From NCBI GenBank assembly GCA_904501965.1, contig CAJGCS010000019.1, positions 1 to 12,140 on the forward strand: 12,140 nucleotides of DNA, read 5' to 3'. Within the stretch, counting starts at the first letter, position 1. Every line of letters starts with the position of its first letter. Position numbers and translations under genes: made by a program. Positions 1 through 5,750 of this stretch are shown one piece after another. The notes under the pieces are model-generated. The model was not told the DNA's origin and ran no database searches. It saw only the letters and a program-made list of their open reading frames with translations. The stretch comes from an uncultured Bacilli bacterium. GTDB taxonomy: Bacteria; Bacillota_I; Bacilli_A; ML615J-28; CAG-313.

Positions 1-677
1 CTTCTAATAGTTGTTCCACCTTCGCTAATAGCTTTTTTCAGTGTTTTCTTGCTTGCATCAATAATATTATTACAATCTTCTAAAGATAAGCTAGAACAAA
101 TACGAAGTGGGTGAAGTTTACTTAAGAAGCATACCTCATCAACATATATATTACCAAGACCTGCAATAATTGTTTGATCTAATAAAGCTGTTTTAATTGG
201 AACTGCTTTATTTTTTATTTTTTCGTATAAATAGACACCATCTAATGATTCAGAATTCCCTTCAATTCCAAGTTTATTTAAAGAAGGATACTCCATTATC
301 TTTTCAAAAGATGTTGTATTTAATAATGCCATCTTACCAAACTTTCTTGTATCATGGTATCTTAATGTTAAGTTATCACTAAAAGTAAAGACAACATGTT
401 CATGTTTTTCAAGATAAACATTTGAATTTTTTATGAAAAACTTTCCTTCCATTCTAAGATGTGAAATTAAAGAACAGTTATCTAAAACAAATATCAAATA
501 TTTACCATATCGTAATATATCATTTATTTTTTGATCTATTAAAGTTTTTGAAAAAGTAACTTTATTAGTATTTTCTAGTATGTTTTCATAATATACATCT
601 ACTGACTTTATTACTTTTCCGATTATTTGATCTTTTAGTATTTGTCTTACCGTTTCTACTTCTGGTAATTCTGGCAT
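1..677 (-). CDS. mutM: Formamidopyrimidine-DNA glycosylase (Fpg/MutM), C-terminus cut by window edge
   Basis: Bifunctional DNA glycosylase/AP lyase that removes 8-oxoguanine and ring-opened purines in base excision repair. I translated 225 codons from the ATG at 675-677. The protein opens with MPELPEVE, giving the catalytic Pro2 and Glu3. It has the beta-hairpin lysine Lys59 (RYGK), the lesion-side HLRMEG motif with Met76, the DTRKFG motif with Arg111, and the helix-two-turn-helix block LLDQTIIAGLGNIYVDE. The visible part ends at the GGTTIR motif, just before the expected C-terminal zinc finger, which lies outside the window. Family members are about 270-280 residues, so roughly 50 are missing. 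The ribosome binding site AGGAGG lies at 682-687, touching the polA stop codon, so the two genes are one operon, as in Bacillus. The call is firm; whether the zinc finger is intact cannot be seen. Confidence 0.96.
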   Translation of the reverse strand, partial: MPELPEVETVRQILKDQIIGKVIKSVDVYYENILENTNKVTFSKTLIDQKINDILRYGKYLIFVLDNCSLISHLRMEGKFFIKNSNVYLEKHEHVVFTFSDNLTLRYHDTRKFGKMALLNTTSFEKIMEYPSLNKLGIEGNSESLDGVYLYEKIKNKAVPIKTALLDQTIIAGLGNIYVDEVCFLSKLHPLRICSSLSLEDCNNIIDASKKTLKKAISEGGTTIR

Positions 678-686
678 ATTAGCCTC

Positions 687-3353
687 CTATTTTAAGTCCC
701 AAGTCTTTCCACTTTCTACTGAGACTTCTAATTTAACATTTAATTTAACTACATTTTCCATAACTTCTTTTAGAAGTGTTTTTACAACTTCTATTTCTTC
801 TTTTACACAATCGATAATAAGTTCGTCATGTACTTGTGCAACAATCTTACTTTGAAGATTTAACTCTTCAATTTTTTTATCTACAGCTACCATTGCAAAT
901 TTAATAACATCGGCTGCAGTACCTTGAATTGGCGCATTCATTGCGGTACGTTTGCCAAATTCTCTTAACGTATGGTTACTACTTGCAATTTCTGGGATAT
1001 ATCTGCGTCTATTAAACATTGTTTTTGTATATCCATTTGTTTTTGCATTTTCAACTACTTCATCTAAAAATATACGAATTTCAGGATAAGCTTCATAATA
1101 TCTATCAATAAAACGTTTTGCATCAATTGGTGAAATATGTAGTTCTTCGGCTAATCCCCAATCACTCATACCATAAACTATTCCAAAGTTAACGGCTTTT
1201 GCAACACGACGCATATCTTTATCAATCATTGCCTCAGGCAACTCAAATACTTTTGAAGCAGTAGATGTATGTAAGTCAACTCCACTATTAAACGCATCAA
1301 GCATAGCTTTACAATTTGACATATTTGCAAGAATACGAAGTTCAATTTGTGAATAATCGGCACTTACTAAAATTCCTTCTTCACTACTTGGGATAAATGC
1401 TGATCTTATTAGTCTACCATCTTCTGTACGTACTGGAATATTTTGAATATTTGGTTCTGTAGAAGATAGTCTACCAGTTAAAGTTAAAGCTTGCTTAAAA
1501 GTAGTACGAACTTTATCGTCAAAGTTAAGTTCATTCATAAGTCCAACAACATAAGTTGAGTGAAGTTTTGCATATTTTCGATACTCTAAAACTTTTCTTG
1601 GGACTTCATGTTTATAAGCAAGTTTTTCTAAGACTTCGGCATTAGTTGAATAACCTGTCTTAGTCTTCTTAGATGCAGTAAGTTTTAACTCTTCAAATAA
1701 AACAACACCAAGTTGTTTTGGAGAACTAATATTAAACTCATGGCCAACTAACATATATATTTCTTTTTCAAGTTCACAAAGTTTTTCTTCTAGTTCATAC
1801 CCTATTTCTGAAAGACGTTTTTTATCAACTTTAAATCCATTTAGTTCTATCTTGGCAAGTACTTTTGCAAGTGGTACTTCTAAATCATAAAAGAGACTTA
1901 ATTGATCATTTTTCTTTAAATCTTCTTCTACCTTAGATATAACTTCTTGTAAAAGGAAACATTTTTCACATGAATATTTTGCAAGTACATCTATACTTGG
2001 AACTTGATAAACAGACTTTTTGCCATAAATGTCATCAAGGTAAGGAAGTGAATTTTGAATAAATATTCCAAATAAATTATGTAAATCTTGATTTGGTAAA
2101 CTTGGATTAATTACGTATGTTCCAAGAATAAAGTCAAATGCAAAATTTTTAATAAAGATATTTTCTTTTGCAAGAGCTACGTATGTTCTTTTAGTATCAA
2201 CTGAGTAAAAAACATTATCGCTTTCTAAAACTTCTCTTACTATTTGTTTTGTAAGATACTCTTTTTCAAAATAGAAGCCTTCGTTATTTAAGAAAATAGC
2301 AATTCCTAAAAGAGCAGATTTATGATAATTTTCACCATCAAGTTCAACTTCTACTATAATTTTTTTATTCTCTTGCTTAACGAATATTTCCTTAAGTTTT
2401 TCTGTATCATTAATGTTTATTATTCCTTTAAAAGAAACATTTTCTTCAGTTGTGCTTTCACGATCTTCGTCTGATGTAGTATCTTCTTCATTCATCTTTT
2501 TAATAAATGAAGTGAATTCTACTCTTTCATAAAACTTTCTTAATTCCTCATATTTAGGTTTTTTTACAGCTAAATCTTCTAATTCAAGATCAAGCGGTAT
2601 GTTACGAACAAGTGTTGCAAGATACTTTGTTTGAAGCGCAACTTCTTTATCTGTGATAAGTTTTTCTTTGATTTTTCCTTTAATATTTTCAACATTATCA
2701 AAGATATTTTCAAGTGTTTTATACTCTTCTAAAAGCTTTTGTGCTGTCTTTGGACCTACTCCAGAAACCCCTGGAAGGTTATCACTACTATCTCCAATTA
2801 ACCCTTTATAGTCTGTTAATTGTGTATGTTCAATCCCCATTAATTCTTTAAAATTATGAATTGTATGATAGATAAGTTCCGATACACCAGACTTAGGACT
2901 TGCTACAGAAATCTTTTCTTCAACAAGTTGAAGCAAGTCTTTATCTTGAGAAATTACAATTACTTCATCTACTAAGTCCTTAAATTTATCAGCACAACTT
3001 CCAACTAAATCATCAGCTTCGAAATCATCACATTCAAGTTGTTTTATTCCTAAAACTTCAATATACTCTTTTACAAGAGGGATTTGCATTGCAAGCTCTT
3101 CAGGAAGTTTTGCACGGCCGCTCTTATACTCTGTATATTTTTGATGTCTGAAAGTCTTTTTACCTTTATCAAAAGCAATGAAAAGATAGTCTGGTTTTAG
3201 ATCATGTTGAATTTTATTGATCATATTTGCAAGGCCATAAACAGCATTTGTATAAAGACCATTTTTTGTTTGCATTAAGTTTCCTGTATATGCTGTCGCA
3301 TAATATGCTCTAAACATTAAATTATTTCCATCAATTAAAACTAATCTTTTCAT
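687..3353 (-). CDS. polA: DNA polymerase I
   Basis: Family A polymerase that removes RNA primers and fills gaps in replication and repair. It is 888 residues, a normal length. The N-terminal 5'-3' exonuclease domain (about 1-290) is complete: LIDGNNLMFRAYYA, the acidic ECDDFEADD cluster, VISQDKD, and a helix-hairpin-helix GVSGVGPKTAQ. The middle domain (about 305-480) has the 3'-5' exonuclease fold position, but where proofreading enzymes have D-x-E it reads VEVE, so proofreading is probably lost, as in B. subtilis Pol I. The polymerase domain has motif A VSADYSQIELRI (Asp666), motif B with Arg715, Lys719, Phe723 and Tyr727, and motif C QVHDE (Asp843). The start has a good TAGGAGTG ribosome site at 3358-3365. 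The stop codon (TAG, 687-689) touches the mutM ribosome site, so translation of the two is likely linked. Confidence 0.98.
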   Translation of the reverse strand: MKRLVLIDGNNLMFRAYYATAYTGNLMQTKNGLYTNAVYGLANMINKIQHDLKPDYLFIAFDKGKKTFRHQKYTEYKSGRAKLPEELAMQIPLVKEYIEVLGIKQLECDDFEADDLVGSCADKFKDLVDEVIVISQDKDLLQLVEEKISVASPKSGVSELIYHTIHNFKELMGIEHTQLTDYKGLIGDSSDNLPGVSGVGPKTAQKLLEEYKTLENIFDNVENIKGKIKEKLITDKEVALQTKYLATLVRNIPLDLELEDLAVKKPKYEELRKFYERVEFTSFIKKMNEEDTTSDEDRESTTEENVSFKGIININDTEKLKEIFVKQENKKIIVEVELDGENYHKSALLGIAIFLNNEGFYFEKEYLTKQIVREVLESDNVFYSVDTKRTYVALAKENIFIKNFAFDFILGTYVINPSLPNQDLHNLFGIFIQNSLPYLDDIYGKKSVYQVPSIDVLAKYSCEKCFLLQEVISKVEEDLKKNDQLSLFYDLEVPLAKVLAKIELNGFKVDKKRLSEIGYELEEKLCELEKEIYMLVGHEFNISSPKQLGVVLFEELKLTASKKTKTGYSTNAEVLEKLAYKHEVPRKVLEYRKYAKLHSTYVVGLMNELNFDDKVRTTFKQALTLTGRLSSTEPNIQNIPVRTEDGRLIRSAFIPSSEEGILVSADYSQIELRILANMSNCKAMLDAFNSGVDLHTSTASKVFELPEAMIDKDMRRVAKAVNFGIVYGMSDWGLAEELHISPIDAKRFIDRYYEAYPEIRIFLDEVVENAKTNGYTKTMFNRRRYIPEIASSNHTLREFGKRTAMNAPIQGTAADVIKFAMVAVDKKIEELNLQSKIVAQVHDELIIDCVKEEIEVVKTLLKEVMENVVKLNVKLEVSVESGKTWDLK

Positions 3354-3380
3354 AATTCACTCCTAATAATTTGTAAATAT

Positions 3381-3389
3381 ATTTTACCA
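3381..3389 (-). promoter_or_regulatory. Possible extended -10 promoter for polA
   Basis: On the minus strand this reads TGG-TAAAAT, an extended -10 (TGn plus five of six matches to TATAAT). It would start transcription near 3374, about 20 bases before the polA ATG. I see no good -35 box at 16-18 bases, so the assignment rests on the extended -10 alone. Confidence 0.4.
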
Positions 3390-3443
3390 CAAAATCAAAA
3401 AAATTGATAGTATATAAAACAAAAATATGACAAATAATATTAT

Positions 3444-4082
3444 ATGAAAACATTAATTTACAAATACTTATCAATTATTTTTATATTTTCACTTATATTA
3501 TTATTACCACTTAAGTCAAATGATACAATTATTCCAATATCAAAAACTTCTGATGAATATCTAATTTTAGTTAACAAAACAAATCCCTTAGATAAAAATT
3601 ATATTCCAACTAATCTTATTGAAATCAACAATATCGATTATATTGAAAGAAAAAACGAGACAATGCAAATAAATTTAGATGTCTACTACTACCTAATTTT
3701 ATTATTTGAGGAAGCACAAAAACATGATTTATGCTTAACTGTTTTTTCTGCTTATAGAAGTTATGAAAAACAAGAGAGTATTTGGAATAAAAATAAAGAT
3801 GAACTATATGTTGCAAAACCAGGTTATAGTGAACATCAAACAGGACTTGCGGTTGACTTATCGAGAAGAGATATTGGTTTAACTAATAATTTCATGTATA
3901 CAAAGGAATATGTTTTTTTAAAAAATAACGCACATAAATTTGGTTTTATTAATAGATATCCCGAAAATAAAATGTTAGTTACTGGTTATTTATTTGAACC
4001 TTGGCACTATCGTTTTGTCGGAATTTCACATGCAAAAGCAATATATGAAAATAATTTAACACTTGAAGAATATTTGTCCTAA
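3444..4082 (+). CDS. VanY-type D-alanyl-D-alanine carboxypeptidase (peptidase M15B), membrane anchored or secreted
   Basis: Zinc peptidase that trims the terminal D-Ala from peptidoglycan stem peptides, acting outside the cytoplasmic membrane. It is 212 residues. Residues 8-24 form a hydrophobic segment after a short Lys-containing start, fitting a signal anchor or signal peptide. The catalytic domain shows FSAYRSYEKQ (Arg105), then GYSEHQTGLAVDLS with zinc ligands His131 and Asp138, then EPWHYRFVG with catalytic Glu185 and zinc ligand His188. All the family's key residues are present. I see no ribosome binding site before the ATG, and the next in-frame Met is far inside the protein, so the start is kept with a note that the leader is odd. 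It diverges from polA and lies just upstream of a spore-type promoter; a role in spore or cell wall remodelling is inference. It is not evidence of vancomycin resistance by itself. Confidence 0.9.
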   Translation: MKTLIYKYLSIIFIFSLILLLPLKSNDTIIPISKTSDEYLILVNKTNPLDKNYIPTNLIEINNIDYIERKNETMQINLDVYYYLILLFEEAQKHDLCLTVFSAYRSYEKQESIWNKNKDELYVAKPGYSEHQTGLAVDLSRRDIGLTNNFMYTKEYVFLKNNAHKFGFINRYPENKMLVTGYLFEPWHYRFVGISHAKAIYENNLTLEEYLS

Positions 4083-4109
4083 CCAATATAAATTTAAGTT
4101 CATATTATA
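4081..4109 (+). promoter_or_regulatory. Candidate sigma-K (late mother-cell) promoter
   Basis: The sequence AACC (4081-4084), a 16-base gap, then CATATTATA (4101-4109) fits the B. subtilis sigma-K consensus mACm-16-CATAnnnTA at every defined position. It overlaps the vanY-like stop codon and ends 18 bases before the next gene's ATG. The match is direct; use by sigma-K in this organism is inferred. Confidence 0.6.
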
Positions 4110-4127
4110 AAGCAAAGGAGGTATACA

Positions 4128-4340
4128 ATGTTTAATAATATGAATAATCAAAAAAGCGGTCAAAGAATATGGGGACCAATACTTGTCGGTGCAGCTATTG
4201 TTTCAGCTCCCTTTTGGATTGGCTTAAGCAAAAATAACAACAATAATAATTGTTGTTATCCGCCTTACTATCCACCATATTATCCGCCATATCAACCATA
4301 TCCACAATACCCAAACTATCCTTATAATAACTATTACTAA
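4128..4340 (+). CDS. Small membrane protein with Pro/Tyr-rich tail, probable spore coat component
   Basis: I do not recognise a named family for this 70-residue protein. Three parts can be seen. Residues 1-13 are a polar start. Residues 14-33 are a hydrophobic stretch rich in Gly, Ala, Ile and Trp, likely one membrane helix. After Lys35 comes a run of six Asn, Cys42-Cys43, and a tail (44-70) made almost only of Pro, Tyr, Asn and Gln with PPYY-like repeats. The strong ribosome site AAAGGAGGT (4114-4122) and the close sigma-K promoter match support a real gene made late in the mother cell. Tyr-rich and Cys-rich low-complexity tails occur in spore coat and crust proteins that become cross-linked, so a surface or coat role is inferred. 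Its stop codon overlaps the stop of the convergent LysM gene by four bases. Confidence 0.72.
   Translation: MFNNMNNQKSGQRIWGPILVGAAIVSAPFWIGLSKNNNNNNCCYPPYYPPYYPPYQPYPQYPNYPYNNYY
4230..4258 (-). terminator. Weak intrinsic terminator for the LysM gene, inside the opposing small gene
   Basis: Read on the minus strand: a perfect 10-bp stem TAACAACAAT/ATTGTTGTTA around a TATT loop, followed at once by TTTTT. Only two of ten pairs are G-C, so it is weak. It lies about 80 bases past the LysM stop and coincides with the Asn-run and Cys-Cys codons of the small gene. Confidence 0.4.
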
Positions 4341-4813
4341 TTATTTCTTTTTTTACTATTTCTTTGTTTTAAATATCGATAATACTCATAAGGGTTATAA
4401 TAATATGAATAATTAGGAGGTAACTTTATCGAATTATTAAAGTTACCTTTTTTGGGTTGGTCAAAAACAATGTTATTTTCATTTTCTTCTTCCTTATTAT
4501 ATATAACATTTTTTTCTTCTTCTATTGACTCTTTATTTTCTTCTAACACTTCATCTTTTATAATGTTTTCTTCATTTGATTCATATTTTGTTAAATCAAT
4601 CTTAGGGTAGTAATCCTCAATAAAGGGTTCAATATCATTTAGTTCATCATTCATTGCATCAGAAATTTTTGGTAGTTTTATCCTTGTTCCCGGAATTAAA
4701 TTATTCCATGAAGTAATATGTGTATTTAAGTCTTTTATCTCATTCTTTGTTAAATTATAAAGATTCATAATTGTTTCTATTTTATCGTTTGTTCTAACAA
4801 TATGATAATTCAT
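4337..4813 (-). CDS. SafA-like LysM protein with acidic linker and Tyr-rich tail, probable spore coat morphogenetic protein
   Basis: The 158-residue protein begins with one LysM domain (about residues 2-48): YHIV, then LYNLTKNEIKDLN, then NLIPGTRIKLP. LysM binds N-acetylglucosamine in peptidoglycan or spore cortex. The N-terminal placement and wording resemble B. subtilis SafA (KIHIVQKGDSLWKIAEKYGV), although the usual GDS after YHIV is replaced by TND. A strongly acidic, Glu/Asn-rich linker follows (about 54-115), then a short basic patch and a tail with Tyr-rich text (PPNYSYYYNPYEYYRYLK) and a basic end. It is much shorter than SafA (close to 400 residues). It lies directly downstream of cotE on the same strand; in Bacillus CotE, SpoVID and SafA work together in coat assembly, so the context supports a coat role. 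The start has AAGGAGG at 4818-4824, spaced only four bases from the ATG. Confidence 0.8.
   Translation of the reverse strand: MNYHIVRTNDKIETIMNLYNLTKNEIKDLNTHITSWNNLIPGTRIKLPKISDAMNDELNDIEPFIEDYYPKIDLTKYESNEENIIKDEVLEENKESIEEEKNVIYNKEEENENNIVFDQPKKGNFNNSIKLPPNYSYYYNPYEYYRYLKQRNSKKRNN
4418..4453 (+). terminator. Intrinsic terminator for the Pro/Tyr gene, embedded in the opposing LysM gene
   Basis: On the plus strand: a perfect 10-bp stem AGGTAACTTT/AAAGTTACCT (4418-4427 with 4439-4448), extendable by one A-T pair, with an 11-base loop and then a T-run to 4453. It lies about 80 bases beyond the small gene's stop. On the minus strand the same bases encode part of the LysM protein tail and lack a T-run, so it should act in the plus direction only. 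Confidence 0.72.
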
Positions 4814-4824
4814 TTTTCCTCCTT

Positions 4825-4851
4825 AAAAAATCGTTGGATTACCAACGATTT
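4825..4851 (-). terminator. Terminator or attenuator hairpin on the cotE stop codon
   Basis: Minus strand: a perfect 10-bp stem AAATCGTTGG/CCAACGATTT with a four-base loop (4828-4851), running into a stretch of Ts that ends at 4825. The foot of the stem includes two bases of the cotE stop codon (4850-4852). The LysM ribosome site begins within one base of the T-run, so the hairpin separates cotE from the LysM gene and may cut or tune readthrough. Confidence 0.68.
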
Positions 4852-5365
4852 AATTATCAACGATGAAATCTTCATTAATTTCACTTTCAAAATCATCAAC
4901 GGATTCATATGGTTCACTACAACTATTAAATACTGTAACCATCATTTTTGTTTCACCTATAACTTCTACTAACACTTCAAATACAACCTCGATTTCAATT
5001 CCGTTTTCTGTGATTTTGGCATTTGTACATGTTGGCTGTTGTAGCACTCTTGCGATAACATCACATTGACTACCGATATTGTCACAAATTATTTCTCTAA
5101 CTCTTACAGTTCCAGTGTAATTTGTGAATGCTTTTGCAACATCTGTTTTTGTATTATTATCATATGCATACCATACATCAATTTCAAAAGAACCATCTAA
5201 GTCAACTTTTTTCTCATTTAATGTTGCTTCAAACTGATGATTAATAATCCAACAGCCAAGAACACTAAAAGGAGCATTAATTGGTTTTACAGTTTCACAA
5301 ATTTTGAAGATTCTCTTTCCCTTTGCAATAACAGCTCTTGTAACTATTTCGCGAACTTCGTTCAT
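4850..5365 (-). CDS. cotE: Outer spore coat morphogenetic protein CotE
   Basis: CotE is made in the mother cell and forms the layer on which the outer spore coat is built. The 171-residue protein aligns by eye with B. subtilis CotE (181 residues) throughout: REIVTRAVIAKGK near the start (REIITKAVVAKGR in Bacillus), ILGGWIINH as VLGCWIINHQ, VWYAYDNNTKTDVA, VIARVLQQPTC, and VLVEVIGETKMMV, ending in an acidic tail. The start is set by GAGGAGGG (5373-5380) seven bases before the ATG. It lies downstream of miaB in the same direction, as in Bacillus, but here ymcA is absent and a small plus-strand gene lies between. Cys38 replaces a Gly of the Bacillus protein, and several other Cys are present, which could matter for coat cross-linking (inference). 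Confidence 0.95.
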   Translation of the reverse strand: MNEVREIVTRAVIAKGKRIFKICETVKPINAPFSVLGCWIINHQFEATLNEKKVDLDGSFEIDVWYAYDNNTKTDVAKAFTNYTGTVRVREIICDNIGSQCDVIARVLQQPTCTNAKITENGIEIEVVFEVLVEVIGETKMMVTVFNSCSEPYESVDDFESEINEDFIVDN

Positions 5366-5386
5366 TTATTATCCCTCCTCATTACT

Positions 5387-5415
5387 AGTATATTCAAATT
5401 GATAATAAATGTGAC
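5387..5415 (-). promoter_or_regulatory. Possible cotE promoter (sigma-A-like)
   Basis: Minus strand GTCACA (4 of 6 to TTGACA), a 17-base gap, TATACT (5 of 6 to TATAAT). Transcription would start a few bases before the ribosome site. Bacillus cotE uses sigma-E and sigma-K promoters; I looked for both here and found no convincing match, so this call is weak. Confidence 0.3.
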
Positions 5416-5526
5416 GACATTAAAAAGGGATATCGCCTAATAGATTTTATGCAAAATATGCTAATTTTAGAACTGTATATTATCAAATATTTAGACAATA
5501 CTATTAGTACAAGGAGGAATTTTTAT

Positions 5527-5703
5527 ATGGAACAATATTTTAAACCAGGAACAGATAACCAAAAAGCTGGTAAATATGTAGAAGTTGGTCCAAATGGTGA
5601 AGCATTAGAAAATGGTCGTACATGTACTATCCAAAAAGGCGATCGTTTACCTGCAACTTCAGCTAAAGGCCACTGTTGGAAATATTCTGGCTCTAAAAAA
5701 TAA
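5527..5703 (+). CDS. yjzC: YjzC-like small protein of unknown function
   Basis: A 58-residue soluble protein that resembles the Bacillus YjzC family: FKPG near the start, then GKYVEVGPNGE, a central GDRLPAT, and a C-terminal KGHCWKYSG. No function is established for the family that I know of. The ATG at 5527 is chosen because AAGGAGGA lies at 5511-5518, eight bases upstream; the frame stays open back to an ATG at 5449, but that extension has no ribosome site and is AT-rich and hydrophobic, unlike the family. The gene is alone on the plus strand between cotE and miaB and ends in a strong terminator. It has two Cys residues. Confident as a gene, moderately so on the family name. Confidence 0.85.
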   Translation: MEQYFKPGTDNQKAGKYVEVGPNGEALENGRTCTIQKGDRLPATSAKGHCWKYSGSKK

Positions 5704-5706
5704 AAG

Positions 5707-5750
5707 AAAAGTCATAAGATGGAATATGTAAATTCCTCTTATGACTTTTT
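5707..5750. terminator. Bidirectional terminator between yjzC and miaB
   Basis: Stem AAGTCATAAGA plus GGAA (5709-5724, with one bulged T at 5720) pairs with TTCC plus TCTTATGACTT (5733-5747), with an eight-base loop. Plus-strand Ts follow to 5752; on the minus strand the flank also reads as Ts. It serves both convergent genes, whose stop codons flank it directly. Confidence 0.9.

Noticed and set aside
197..382. Plus-strand open frame near the left edge
   Set aside because: It lies opposite mutM, whose catalytic motifs are intact in the minus frame.
2270..2440. Active 3'-5' proofreading domain in DNA polymerase I
   Set aside because: The position of the D-x-E metal motif reads VEVE, so the domain looks inactive, as in Bacillus Pol I.
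3625..3816. Minus-strand open frame opposite the VanY-like gene
   Set aside because: Complement of a well-supported peptidase gene, without a ribosome site.
4863..5440. Two plus-strand open frames opposite cotE
   Set aside because: Ser/Thr/Asn-rich text typical of antisense reading of an acidic gene; no start signals.
5366..5490. Sigma-E promoter for cotE
   Set aside because: GCATATT fits the -35 consensus on the minus strand, but no CATACA-like -10 lies at the needed 14-base gap.
5449..5526. Upstream extension of the yjzC-like frame, adding 26 residues
   Set aside because: No ribosome site at 5449, while AAGGAGGA sits correctly before 5527; the extension does not look like the family and overlaps promoter-type AT-rich DNA.
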